Shown here piece after piece: positions 7,238 to 14,816 of a stretch of 64,000 nt of DNA. Where the stretch lies: NCBI GenBank assembly GCA_039798745.1, contig JBDKFK010000006.1, positions 3,052 to 67,051 on the forward strand. Direction: 5' to 3'. Below the pieces are notes generated by a model that saw only the letters and a list, made by a program, of their open reading frames with translations, was not told the DNA's origin and searched no databases. Source of the stretch: JBDKFK01 sp039798745 (GTDB lineage: Bacteria; Patescibacteriota; Microgenomatia; UBA1406; GWC2-37-13). The position numbers were made by a program, and so were the translations under genes. Numbering within the stretch: position 1 is the first letter of the stretch; every line of letters starts with the position of its first letter.

Positions 7238-7828
7238 ATGAGGAAGATTGTTATCTTTGTCTCTTTTTTCGCCCTCGTAGGCATGAACTTCTGGGTAGCG
7301 GTAAAACTCATCCATAAGTCGCAGAAGATTGCCTACACAGAACACATTCTTGAAGAGATTTCCCAGCCTGCCGAAGACAAGCAGAAATACACGCTTACAT
7401 CGGCGCCCCTTGTTATGGGCGCGTATGAAGCACAGGTTAACGTAGCCGACGGACGTGCTGCAAACCTCAAAAGTTTCTTCCGCAAACACAACTCTCCATT
7501 GTATGACAAAGCCGAATTTATTGTCGAAATATCCGACCGGTACAAACTCGATTACCGCTTACTTCCCGCTATAGCAATGCAGGAATCCGGCGTATGCCGT
7601 GTAATACCAAACGACTCATATAACTGCTGGGGTTGGGGAATATATGGCAGCACCGTTACCCGGTTTACTTCATATGAAGAAGCAATCGAAACAGTGGCAA
7701 AAGGCCTAAAGAAAAACTACATAGATCACGGACTAGTTACGGCAAGCGCCATAATGGCCAAATACACCCCTTCATCAAACGGCAGTTGGGCGCATGGAGT
7801 AAATACCTTCCTCGAAGCGCTGGAGTAA
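7238..7828 (+). CDS. Exported glucosaminidase/lysozyme-like cell-wall hydrolase
   Basis: 196 aa. N-terminal signal anchor (residues 2-22). The C-terminal domain from about residue 95 has YRLLPAIAMQESGVC, with the probable catalytic Glu, then NCWGWGIYG and a GLKKNYIDHG helix. This pattern is shared with the protein at 10459-11028 (GLEST, NNPFGWGRG, GLRENYINKG), so the two are paralogues of the glucosaminidase/GH73-type lysozyme superfamily that cleaves peptidoglycan glycan strands. Two cysteines flank the active-site loop and may form a disulphide. Possible role in wall remodelling or in making openings for pili. Confidence 0.75.
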   Translation: MRKIVIFVSFFALVGMNFWVAVKLIHKSQKIAYTEHILEEISQPAEDKQKYTLTSAPLVMGAYEAQVNVADGRAANLKSFFRKHNSPLYDKAEFIVEISDRYKLDYRLLPAIAMQESGVCRVIPNDSYNCWGWGIYGSTVTRFTSYEEAIETVAKGLKKNYIDHGLVTASAIMAKYTPSSNGSWAHGVNTFLEALE

Positions 7829-7834
7829 CAATGT

Positions 7835-8089
7835 TTATGCTGCCAGAAGCGCGACTGGCCAGAATACCTGCATAAAAAGAACAGCCCTGCCGAGGAGACC
7901 TACGTTATTTCGTCGCAATACAAATATAGACACGATGATACTAAGTAACTCTACAGGAAACGCCACATAATCGCAGTATGGACTACACCACATATCGTGA
8001 GTTACAAATGAGTCGGAGAGAACAGTGTGAATGCCGTATATCTGCATAATATCACGGACAGTATGCACGACAGAAAAAACAAAAAGCAA
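7835..8089 (-). CDS. Small putative membrane protein
   Basis: Up to 84 aa with two hydrophobic segments (around residues 2-18 and 46-80). The start is uncertain: TTG at 8089 gives the full length, while a GTG and an ATG lie further inside. TATAGT occurs about 30 nt upstream of the TTG. It converges on the glucosaminidase-like gene. I do not recognise it; the AT-rich upstream stretch to 8222 has only promoter-like elements. Confidence 0.45.
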   Translation of the reverse strand: MLFVFSVVHTVRDIMQIYGIHTVLSDSFVTHDMWCSPYCDYVAFPVELLSIIVSIFVLRRNNVGLLGRAVLFMQVFWPVALLAA

Positions 8090-8222
8090 CCAAAAAAGAA
8101 TACGCGCGGATTTACTATATAGTACATATTATTATAACAGACTGTGTCGATTTATAGCATTATGACAGTATCATTATATTTCAATACATGCATGCAACAA
8201 AAATATTTGGTAGACTGAATAC

Positions 8223-8963
8223 ATGGAAAAATCTGCTCATAATCCTCCTGTACAAACGACACATCATAACCATCTCCCCGTAATAACCGGTGCGGTATTA
8301 TTTGTACTTGTTGTCGGGGGAGGGCTTTATTATATTAGTACACAAAACAAGGCGAGTATATATACACTCAAGGAGATAATCTCATCTGCTCCTGCAAAAC
8401 CTCACGATACCAATACTGGTTTGCCACCACCTGTGGTTCCCAGCGACTGGAAAACATATCGTAATCAGGAATTCTCATACTCTGTTATATATCCCGATAC
8501 CATGGACATAGCCAATAACGGTATGAACAGCATTACAATGAACAGGAAAACCGAAAACCCTGACGCGGTAACAACAAGCAGCATATTTATTAGTGTTATT
8601 CCTCACGGCTTTGTAAGCGAAGGCGGACAGATATATAACTACAATACCAAAGAGACCACTACACTCCTGAATATGAAAGTGGGGGAGACAAAGTCGCTAC
8701 GTGAAGATGCTGCTTCAACGGAAATAATGAAAGCCTTTAGTTATACCCGGCTCACCAACAGAACAATAAGCGGCGTTTCCGCTAACGCATATGTAAACAA
8801 TAGTCCGTGGGAGTTTCCAAAAGGTATGAAGGAGTACCGGTATTATGTAGAACAGAATAACCATACATATATGATCGGCGCCTATGTTGCGGCTGATAAC
8901 AAGAAAGGCGCAATCGTGGAACAGGAGTTTCTGCAGATAGTATCTTCGTTTCGCTTTCTATGA
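8223..8963 (+). CDS. Membrane-anchored PsbP-like lipoprotein-type hypothetical protein
   Basis: 246 aa. A His-rich cytoplasmic N-terminus (residues 5-20) precedes one transmembrane helix (VITGAVLFVLVVGGGLYYI). A P/T-rich linker leads to an exported domain beginning DWKTYRNQEFSYSVIYPDTM, the typical entry of PsbP-like/DUF1795-type domains common on Patescibacterial surfaces. The fold is a beta-sheet layered with helices, with no catalytic residues apparent. TAGACT lies 6 nt before the ATG, suggesting a leaderless mRNA. Confidence 0.65.
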   Translation: MEKSAHNPPVQTTHHNHLPVITGAVLFVLVVGGGLYYISTQNKASIYTLKEIISSAPAKPHDTNTGLPPPVVPSDWKTYRNQEFSYSVIYPDTMDIANNGMNSITMNRKTENPDAVTTSSIFISVIPHGFVSEGGQIYNYNTKETTTLLNMKVGETKSLREDAASTEIMKAFSYTRLTNRTISGVSANAYVNNSPWEFPKGMKEYRYYVEQNNHTYMIGAYVAADNKKGAIVEQEFLQIVSSFRFL

Positions 8964-8972
8964 TAAGCAGTA

Positions 8973-9545
8973 TTACGGCTGAGGACTATTTACGAGGGGT
9001 TCCATATTTGCCTTCTGAGAACCAAATCCACGTCGATTTTTCTTGTTTACGAGAGCTCGCAACCAGTTATGTGACTCGCTCACCTTTACGCGCATTGCTC
9101 TAAGCATGGAGATCATTATCTCCATAAAACGAACATGGTAAATAGTAGCTTCTTCTGGGGTAGATTCAAAGGTAAGTTTTTCGATATCTTTTATGTCCTG
9201 CTGCACCATTGACTCCATCTGCTTCATGAGTTTGATTTCCTGCTGAATCTCTTTTTTAAGATTCTGGATCTCTCGGCTTTCCTCTTCTTTTTTAATATTA
9301 AATACATTGAATTTTTCTATTCTGCGGGGACCTTGATGTTCAACCTGGTTGTTACGGGGACGTTCGGGAGTATTGGGTTTGCGCTCTGGCATATTGCCCA
9401 TAAGCTGATCAAACATGCCCAAACCTATATCTCGTATGCTTGATGCTGTATCTTTGGCAACTGAAGAACCGAGATCGCCAAACGCCTCCAGCGAATTTTT
9501 GTATTTAAAGGAAGGTTTTTGTGCTGAATTGCCGCTATCAGACAT
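8973..9545 (-). CDS. DUF5660-like cytoplasmic coiled-coil protein
   Basis: 190 aa, no signal or membrane segment. The start region has a KNSLEAFGDLGSSVAKDTASSIRDI motif; the middle is a basic/proline-rich linker, and residues ~85-165 form a long charged coiled coil (EEESREIQNLKKEIQQEI). The architecture resembles DUF5660, a family I associate with Microgenomates-type Patescibacteria; function unknown. TATAGT lies 11 nt upstream of the ATG. Confidence 0.6.
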   Translation of the reverse strand: MSDSGNSAQKPSFKYKNSLEAFGDLGSSVAKDTASSIRDIGLGMFDQLMGNMPERKPNTPERPRNNQVEHQGPRRIEKFNVFNIKKEEESREIQNLKKEIQQEIKLMKQMESMVQQDIKDIEKLTFESTPEEATIYHVRFMEIMISMLRAMRVKVSESHNWLRALVNKKNRRGFGSQKANMEPLVNSPQP

Positions 9546-9588
9546 GATGCTAGTTTACTATAGGTAATAGTGTAAGTCAAGATACGAC

Positions 9589-10455
9589 TTACAGATTTGT
9601 CAGGAAATCCAGTGTTTTCTGCTTACGCAGGATGGATGCGTAGAAATACGCATTCTGCTCAGCAGCCTGGCGGTCCTTGACTTCCTGGATCGAACCAAAT
9701 AGCTTGTCCAGATCTTCTTTTTCTACGTTTATTTTCTCTTTTTCGGCAACTTCCATGAGAATGAACTCTATTTTGTATGTGTCTTCGATTTCTTTGGCTA
9801 TCTGAGCACGCATATCATCTATAGTAAGGTTCTTTGACTTGAGGTATGCGTCAACAGTAAGACCCAGTCTCTGTATATCATCAAGAAGCCTGGTGAGACG
9901 GGTTTCGAGCTCATCTTCGATAATAATATCGGATATTTCACATTTAGTGTTTTTGATAAGGGCTTCAAGCACCGCATTAAGCTGTTTATGGCCTTTTTCT
10001 TCTTCCTTGGGCTTTTCCTCACCTTCTTTGCCGGGAACCCATATATCGGGCGTTTTAGCGGCATTCTTGGCATCTTTAATATAGGTCTTGTAGTCACCCA
10101 GGTCTACCTCAGGTTTTTCGGCTAGCTTTATCTTTACTTCCCAGTCTTCGTTTTCTTTGGCACTGACGAGGTCAACTTTTGGGGATACAATAGGCTTAAG
10201 GCCTTCTTTTTTTACAATTTCTTCGTAGATACGTGGCAGCATGGTCTTAACCAGCTGATTGTAGATGTCTTCCTTCTTGAGATGCTTCTCGGCGAGAGAT
10301 TTTGGCACTTTACCTTTGCGGTAACCTTCGATGGCCAGTTCTGTGTGAAGATGGTCAAATGCGAGAGCGTAATCCTTTTGTACTTCCTCCCAAGGAATGG
10401 ATACGGTGATCTCGTGGGTATTTTTGGGCAGTTTTTCGAGTTTGTGCGTGATCAT
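9589..10455 (-). CDS. tig: Trigger factor lacking the PPIase domain
   Basis: 288 aa against about 430 for standard trigger factor. The N-terminal ribosome-binding domain is complete, including the signature GYRKGKVPKSL (residues ~44-54) that docks at the ribosomal exit tunnel. After about residue 120 a charged, Lys/Glu/Pro-rich linker (PGKEGEEKPKEEEKG) replaces the FKBP-type prolyl isomerase domain, and the helical C-terminal chaperone domain (from EALIKNTKCEISDIIIEDELE) follows. It lies 3 nt after a glucosaminidase-like gene on the same strand, so it is probably in that operon, downstream of the leader ORF and hairpin at 11025-11075. It may also have its own -10, since TATAAT lies 2 nt upstream. 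Confidence 0.85.
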   Translation of the reverse strand: MITHKLEKLPKNTHEITVSIPWEEVQKDYALAFDHLHTELAIEGYRKGKVPKSLAEKHLKKEDIYNQLVKTMLPRIYEEIVKKEGLKPIVSPKVDLVSAKENEDWEVKIKLAEKPEVDLGDYKTYIKDAKNAAKTPDIWVPGKEGEEKPKEEEKGHKQLNAVLEALIKNTKCEISDIIIEDELETRLTRLLDDIQRLGLTVDAYLKSKNLTIDDMRAQIAKEIEDTYKIEFILMEVAEKEKINVEKEDLDKLFGSIQEVKDRQAAEQNAYFYASILRKQKTLDFLTNL

Positions 10456-10458
10456 GAA

Positions 10459-11028
10459 TTATAATTTTACACTATCAGCCGAAAAAAACAATTGGTTTTT
10501 GGCTTCTTCAGCTTCAAACATAGATCTTATGGTACGCACGCGGCCAGCCCAGGTATTGCCTTCACAGTAAATTGAGCCTATTTCTGCAATAGTTGTAGCA
10601 CCTTTGTTAATATAGTTTTCACGCAGACCCTGACCTACTGTATCTATAGATTCATTCCAGTCTTTGAAGGTAATAAGACCACGGCCCCAACCGAAGGGGT
10701 TGTTCGAACCAGGCCATGTAAACTGGCCAAAGGTAGATTCAAGCCCGGCTATAGAGGGCAGGAGATAACAATCAAGATCATACTTAATACAGGCATCCAT
10801 AAAGGCATCGACTGAGCCTACCATAGGTGAGTTGTAGGACTCAAGTACCTTTTTGATGGCTGCCTTTTTACGGTGATAGCCTGCGTCTTGCAATTGAGCC
10901 GCGGCTGTGGATACAATGGGTGAAGAAACAAGGACAGCTGAATGGTCGCCCTCGTATGCGTGCGCCGGAGGGTTGGCCAGGACTAGGAAGGTTATTAGTA
11001 CGAGAAAAGCAAAAATGGTTTTTCTCAT
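10459..11028 (-). CDS. Exported glucosaminidase/lysozyme-like protein
   Basis: 189 aa. Signal peptide residues 1-24 (TIFAFLVLITFLVLANPPAHA). The catalytic domain has LLPSIAGLESTFGQF with the probable catalytic Glu, NNPFGWGRGLITF, and GLRENYINKG; it is paralogous to the protein at 7238-7828. It probably cleaves peptidoglycan. Its ATG overlaps the stop of a 16-codon upstream ORF (ATGA) and sits directly after a hairpin with seven Ts, so its expression is probably controlled by translation of that leader. tig follows after 3 nt. Confidence 0.75.
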   Translation of the reverse strand: MRKTIFAFLVLITFLVLANPPAHAYEGDHSAVLVSSPIVSTAAAQLQDAGYHRKKAAIKKVLESYNSPMVGSVDAFMDACIKYDLDCYLLPSIAGLESTFGQFTWPGSNNPFGWGRGLITFKDWNESIDTVGQGLRENYINKGATTIAEIGSIYCEGNTWAGRVRTIRSMFEAEEAKNQLFFSADSVKL

Positions 11029-11075
11029 AAAAAAATGCTAGAGCTTTTCTCAATCGCTGAGAACAACCCTAGCAT
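11025..11075 (-). CDS. Leaderless 16-codon upstream ORF overlapping the glucosaminidase start
   Basis: The ORF reads MLGLFSAIEKSSSIFL and stops at a TGA that shares ATGA with the start of the gene at 11028. Its ATG is 9 nt after the -10 TATACT, the spacing of leaderless starts in this window. The ORF exactly covers a terminator-like hairpin: arms ATGCTAG/CTAGCAT and TTCTCA/TGAGAA, then TTTTTTT. Three Ser codons (AGC TCT AGC) lie near its end. Confidence 0.6.
   Translation of the reverse strand: MLGLFSAIEKSSSIFL
11029..11075 (-). terminator. Intrinsic terminator or attenuator inside the leader
   Basis: Minus-strand hairpin with 7 Watson-Crick pairs at the base (ATGCTAG/CTAGCAT), wobble pairs, and a 6-bp inner stem TTCTCA/TGAGAA with loop GCGAT, followed by seven Ts immediately before the main ATG. 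It lies between the promoter and the gene rather than after a gene, so it acts as an attenuator if functional. Confidence 0.7.
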
Positions 11076-11084
11076 CCAATACGA

Positions 11085-11113
11085 AGTATAGCAGATAATT
11101 ATAGGTTTGTCAA
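11085..11113 (-). promoter_or_regulatory. Strong sigma-70 promoter of the uORF-glucosaminidase-tig unit
   Basis: Minus strand: TTGACA (11113-11108), 17-bp spacer, TATACT (11090-11085). It is the closest match to consensus in the first 15 kb. The 160 bases from 11114 to 11273 hold only the promoter and leader of mtaB (TATAAT near 11193) and no gene. Confidence 0.85.
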
Positions 11114-11273
11114 GCAAAAGGCCTGTTATGTATTATATATATACATTATATAGAGTATATACATATTCCAGTGAATTTTGAGGCTCTTTTGGCTATAATA
11201 CCTATATTGTTCACATAATTTATTGTAATTTCATATAGGATAGTTTTTAACCTTATCCAGATACATAGCCGTT

Positions 11274-12557
11274 ATGCAGAAAACATTTTACAGTCATAGT
11301 TTTGGATGCCGGGTAAATCAGGCAGAAAAAGAGGCGCTAGACAAACAATTAAGCAGCCTGGGCTACCGTTTTGACCCCCAGAACCCTGATATTTATATAA
11401 TCAATTCGTGCGCCGTTACGCACAAAGCCGAGCGTGAGGCTCGACAACTGGTATACCAGATCCGCCGCAGCTATCCGGATATAAAGATAGTGGTTACAGG
11501 CTGTGCCGCCACTAACTGGCTCAAGCGGGGAGTAGACGTGCCAGAGATTGATTACCTGGTAGATAATCAGAACAAAGAATATATAGCCGAACTTATAACC
11601 AAGCAGGTTGATACCCAGGAGCCTCAACAACACACATCTCAGCCTGTCGTTGTGCCCGACAAATATACCAAGTCAGGGAGAATAATAATAAAGATTCAGG
11701 ACGGCTGTAACCGTTTCTGCAGTTTTTGCATAGTGCCTTATCTTCGAGGCCTACCCAAATCACGCTCAACCGAGGCCATAATACAGCACATAAACGAAGC
11801 TGACCCATCTACCAAAGAGGTCATCCTCACAGCCATAAATACGGAAGCCTTTGGCTACGATTCCAAAGAATCGTTTGTAAATCTGCTCACACAGGTAGTC
11901 GAGCAAACCACCGTGCCACGCATAAGCTTTGGCTCGATACACCCATGGAGCTTCCGCGACGAATTCTTTGAAGCATACGCCAAACTTATACCTGCCCGGA
12001 GACTAGTAAACTTCTTCCATATACCGCTCCAATCCGGCTGCAACAAAATCTTAACTCTTATGAAGCGCGGATATACCCGCGAGGAGTTCTTACAAAAACT
12101 CGACCGCCTGAATGCGATGGAACCGTTTACATTTATAGGCACGGACATAATCGTAGGCTACCTTGAAGAAACTGACAAAGATTTTGAGGATACCTATGAT
12201 TTCCTTTCCCGAGCACCCATAAGCAAATTCCATATATTCCGCTTCTCCAAACGCCAGCATACGGCAGCATTCCACATGGCCAAACGGCTTATGGAACCAA
12301 CTCCAGACGCTAAACTAAAACGAGCCAAGGCTCTTGCCGAGCTGAACAAGCGCAAATATAATACCTTTCTTGAGTCTCATGTGGGTAACCGCTTCAGCGC
12401 GCTTATACTAGAAAAAGGAGAGGATGGCTATCAACACGCGCTTCTAAGCAATCAGATGGCGGCGATAATAAAGGTAGGAGGGGATAAAGTGGGGGAGATA
12501 GTTGATGTGTCTGTAGAGGAATATAAAGAGGGAAAGCTCGTAGGGAGTGTCGCCTAA
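11274..12557 (+). CDS. mtaB: MiaB-family tRNA methylthiotransferase, MtaB-like
   Basis: 427 aa. Radical-SAM enzyme that adds a methylthio group to tRNA position 37; the MtaB group acts on t6A37. The N-terminal UPF0004 domain starts KTFYSHSFGCRVNQAE and includes the Cys residues for the auxiliary cluster (SFGC, INSCAV, VTGCAA). The radical-SAM cluster motif CNRFCSFC lies at ~144-151 with the IVPYLRG segment after it. A C-terminal TRAM-like domain (residues ~365-427) binds tRNA. The leader is about 70 nt after a TATAAT. Assignment to MtaB rather than MiaB rests on the N-terminal pattern. Confidence 0.85.
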   Translation: MQKTFYSHSFGCRVNQAEKEALDKQLSSLGYRFDPQNPDIYIINSCAVTHKAEREARQLVYQIRRSYPDIKIVVTGCAATNWLKRGVDVPEIDYLVDNQNKEYIAELITKQVDTQEPQQHTSQPVVVPDKYTKSGRIIIKIQDGCNRFCSFCIVPYLRGLPKSRSTEAIIQHINEADPSTKEVILTAINTEAFGYDSKESFVNLLTQVVEQTTVPRISFGSIHPWSFRDEFFEAYAKLIPARRLVNFFHIPLQSGCNKILTLMKRGYTREEFLQKLDRLNAMEPFTFIGTDIIVGYLEETDKDFEDTYDFLSRAPISKFHIFRFSKRQHTAAFHMAKRLMEPTPDAKLKRAKALAELNKRKYNTFLESHVGNRFSALILEKGEDGYQHALLSNQMAAIIKVGGDKVGEIVDVSVEEYKEGKLVGSVA

Positions 12558-12988
12558 AATTTTCCTACCTCGACTAACTGCCCATTCATATACTTTAATA
12601 ATTTCCCGTCTAGTACTTTTGGTAACCAGGTCTCAACACCGGGAAACATCTGTGAATAGGGGATCTGGTCAGGTGCAAACCACTTAAGCTCTTTTAATGA
12701 AGGCTCTTTTATTTTTATCTCTCCTGTCCATGCTGTCGCTATGAAAACATTAAGGTGTATCTCACCATAATCTTCGACTACTTTTGTTAAACTATTTTTA
12801 TCAAGAATAATATAAGTTTCCTCAGAGACTTCTCTTACAACACCCTCTTCAACCGATTCACCAATTTCCGCCCAACCGCCGATACCGTTCCATATGCGTT
12901 TGTCGGGACCATATTCAATAAGAGCAAGAAGAATTTTATCCTGAGTTTTGATGAAGCAAACAGTTGCGCGTCGGATGGTAGTGGTCAT
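12554..12988 (-). CDS. NUDIX hydrolase, MutT-like
   Basis: 144 aa. The NUDIX box GWAEIGESVEEGVVREVSEE (residues ~38-57) fits GX5EX7REUXEEXGU except that the final Gly is Tyr (EETYI). The protein resembles 8-oxo-dGTP/MTH1-type diphosphatases, including a C-terminal WFAPDQIPYSQMFPG. It overlaps the end of mtaB by 4 nt on the opposite strand. Its promoter is half of a shared palindromic -10 with the gene at 13013. Confidence 0.85.
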   Translation of the reverse strand: MTTTIRRATVCFIKTQDKILLALIEYGPDKRIWNGIGGWAEIGESVEEGVVREVSEETYIILDKNSLTKVVEDYGEIHLNVFIATAWTGEIKIKEPSLKELKWFAPDQIPYSQMFPGVETWLPKVLDGKLLKYMNGQLVEVGKF

Positions 12989-12994
12989 AGATGA

Positions 12995-13002
12995 AGTATA
13001 CT
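12995..13002. promoter_or_regulatory. Palindromic bidirectional -10 element
   Basis: AGTATACT is its own reverse complement, so it reads TATACT on both strands. It lies 6 nt from the NUDIX ATG (12988, minus) and 10 nt from the ATG at 13013 (plus). One box can therefore serve two divergent leaderless genes. Confidence 0.65.
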
Positions 13003-13012
13003 ATTTGTTTAT

Positions 13013-13273
13013 ATGATAAACCCTAAATTTGACGAAATTTATATAAGAAAACTAAATCCTGAAAACTGTGAAGAAAAAGGATATACATGGGAAGGGGATA
13101 CTATTTATGATGAAGAAGCGCCCGAAGAAGCAAGAGCCGAATTCCCTCCCTTATTTAAACAAGGCTGGAAACTGGGTGAACCTGCAAATCGATCATTCGA
13201 GCAAAATGGCGGATATGGATTATATAGACCTATGGACAAAGAGCAAGACGACCTTACTAACACCGGGAGTTAG
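13013..13273 (+). CDS. Hypothetical acidic protein
   Basis: 86 aa, soluble, acidic and aromatic-rich (GYTWEGDTIYDEE, GWKLGEP, GGYGLYRP). No recognised domain. The ATG is 10 nt after the shared palindromic -10. The last 17 bases overlap the end of the convergent kinase-like gene. Composition and promoter position support a real gene. Confidence 0.6.
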   Translation: MINPKFDEIYIRKLNPENCEEKGYTWEGDTIYDEEAPEEARAEFPPLFKQGWKLGEPANRSFEQNGGYGLYRPMDKEQDDLTNTGS

Positions 13274-13805
13274 TATAATTACCCAGGTAGTGAGTGACAA
13301 TTCTTTTTGCAGTCTCTTGTGGCGAAAGTTGTGTATTATCTATAACGAGACTAGGTTTCTGTGGAAATTCCTGCGAATAATCGATTTCCTGCAATTTATC
13401 TTCTATTTCTTTCGCTGTAATAATTTTATTATGCTGCTTTCTTGAGTTTGCTGTGACTCGCTTTAAGAGTTCTTCTTTACTACACATAAGCTTAACAAAA
13501 CATACTGTTCCTTTATAGTTTTCAACTGCTTCTACCACCTTTGATACAAACTCATTAAACTGTGCTCCTACCGCGCCATATGTGAAAATAACATTAATTC
13601 CTTCCTTAGCAGCAGCTTCTATCATCTCGAGTCTAAACTTAGTTGTAAGTCTACGCCGTTCCGGATGATCCCAGGGGAAGAGTGACATTACAAAATCTGT
13701 AGCCGCGTGATTATGAAATACTTTATAACCAGTAAGGGCGGCCAATTCATTGGCAACGGTTAGTTTACCTGCAGCGGGCACACCATATATGAAGATAAGA
13801 TTCAT
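13257..13805 (-). CDS. P-loop nucleoside/shikimate-kinase-like protein
   Basis: 182 aa from the ATG at 13805. An upstream in-frame start would run through tRNA-Asp and is rejected. The Walker A motif is IYGVPAAGKLT (residues 4-14), in the style of AAA_33/kinase families that phosphorylate small substrates; the HNHAATDF and RRLTTKFRLEMIEAA segments form the usual substrate and lid regions. Substrate unknown. The ATG begins only 4 nt after the 3' end of tRNA-Asp on the same strand, so both are probably one transcript and tRNA 3' processing would leave a nearly leaderless mRNA. Confidence 0.7.
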   Translation of the reverse strand: MNLIFIYGVPAAGKLTVANELAALTGYKVFHNHAATDFVMSLFPWDHPERRRLTTKFRLEMIEAAAKEGINVIFTYGAVGAQFNEFVSKVVEAVENYKGTVCFVKLMCSKEELLKRVTANSRKQHNKIITAKEIEDKLQEIDYSQEFPQKPSLVIDNTQLSPQETAKRIVTHYLGNYTNSRC

Positions 13806-13809
13806 TGTG

Positions 13810-13883
13810 CGGAGCCAAGGGGACTTGAACCCCCAACCTCTGCCGTGACAGGGCAGCGCTCTAACCAATTGAGCTATGACTCC
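13810..13883 (-). tRNA. tRNA-Asp(GTC)
   Basis: Minus-strand cloverleaf: acceptor GGAGTCA/TGGCTCC, D arm GCTC/GAGC, anticodon stem CTGCC/GGCAG, loop CTGTCAC (anticodon GTC), T loop GTTCAAG. CCA is not encoded. A TACAAT box lies just upstream. A kinase-like gene starts 4 nt after its 3' end. Confidence 0.95.
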
Positions 13884-14015
13884 TTAGATCAATAATTGTA
13901 TCATGCCCATTAGCCATCCTCAATAGTATCTTTGCCATCTTGAGATAGCTAAGTTGCATACGTTTAGGGCGAAAACAGTAATTTACATATTATTTTGACT
14001 GCTATAATATCTTTC

Positions 14016-14444
14016 ATGAATCATATTTCAAATAAACTTGTCCCCGAACTAAGTGTTACGGATTTTTACAGAAGCCGTGAATTTTATACCCATATTCTGG
14101 GTTTCTCGGTGGCATATCAGCGCGAAGAAGAAGGATTCGCGTTTCTTGAACTGGGAGAAGCGCAGATAATGATAGACACCATTGGCGTAGGACGCGACTG
14201 GACTACTGCGGAAATCGAGTATCCATTGGGCCGTGGTATGAACTTACAGATTGAAGTAGATAATGTAGATGCGCTATATAAGAACCTTAAAGTACATCAG
14301 ATTCCCTTGTTTCTCGAAATGGAAGAAAAATGGTATCGAACCAATAATAAAGAGTCGGGCAATAGACAGTTTCTCGTACAAGACCCTGACGGATATCTTC
14401 TCCGCTTTACCCAAGATTTGGGTGAACGACCAATAAGAAATTAA
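14016..14444 (+). CDS. VOC-family (glyoxalase/bleomycin-resistance-like) protein
   Basis: 142 aa. The start at 14016 is 7 nt after an extended -10 (TGCTATAAT at 14000-14008); the codon at 13995 would lie inside the promoter. The fold signature LVPELSVTDFYRSREFYTHILGFSV, then FAFLELGEAQIMI and a C-terminal FLVQDPDGYLLRFTQ, matches the bleomycin-resistance type of the vicinal-oxygen-chelate superfamily. Such proteins bind drugs or metal-dependent substrates; which one cannot be told here. Confidence 0.85.
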   Translation: MNHISNKLVPELSVTDFYRSREFYTHILGFSVAYQREEEGFAFLELGEAQIMIDTIGVGRDWTTAEIEYPLGRGMNLQIEVDNVDALYKNLKVHQIPLFLEMEEKWYRTNNKESGNRQFLVQDPDGYLLRFTQDLGERPIRN

Positions 14445-14458
14445 TCTGAAAATATAAT

Positions 14459-14487
14459 CTACCTCTGGGGACTAGCCCCAGAGGTAG
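14459..14487. terminator. Convergent terminator hairpin
   Basis: A perfect 12-bp stem, CTACCTCTGGGG/CCCCAGAGGTAG, with loop ACTAG lies between the convergent VOC and zinc-ribbon-like genes. The minus-strand side is followed by an A/T-rich run (ATTATATTTT), so it best serves the minus gene. Confidence 0.75.
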
Positions 14488-14495
14488 ATCTCTAC

Positions 14496-14816
14496 TCAGC
14501 TCCCAAACACAGGTTGTTCCTGACATTTGGGACACCACAGCGCTTCGCCGTAGCTGTCGAAGCCATTACTGTGAATCCGCATCAGATTGGTAGCTAGCTC
14601 CAGTTTGCCATCACAGCCTTCAGTGCTGCAGGGATCTCCTTCAGCAGGAATGTGTGCCGGCGCGTAGCGGTCGGCTACATAGATTTGAGCGGGTTCTGAG
14701 TGTGTAGCTTGCTGACTGGTAGTGTTGCTCTTTCTTAGTGCTTTTTGTCTAAGAAGAACAACGGTCGCAATCAGCGCAACTATGCCAATGAGCACGGTCC
14801 AGTCAATCCAAGTCAT
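14496..14816 (-). CDS. Small membrane protein with a Cys-rich tail
   Basis: 106 aa. One N-terminal transmembrane helix (residues 6-24), a linker, and a C-terminal domain with CSTEGCDGK and WCPKCQEQ, two Cys pairs that could bind zinc. A Shine-Dalgarno AAAGGAG lies 6 nt before the ATG. The gene belongs to the SD-led, extended-10 group, with a roughly 55-nt leader. I do not recognise the family. Confidence 0.65.
   Translation of the reverse strand: MTWIDWTVLIGIVALIATVVLLRQKALRKSNTTSQQATHSEPAQIYVADRYAPAHIPAEGDPCSTEGCDGKLELATNLMRIHSNGFDSYGEALWCPKCQEQPVFGS

Noticed and set aside
13068..13445. Plus-strand frame overlapping the hypothetical at 13013 and the kinase
   Set aside because: The 13013 frame has the promoter at the right distance and the kinase has a Walker A motif on the other strand.
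14459..14487. Palindrome as an operator
   Set aside because: It lies between convergent stops, where a terminator is the simpler reading.
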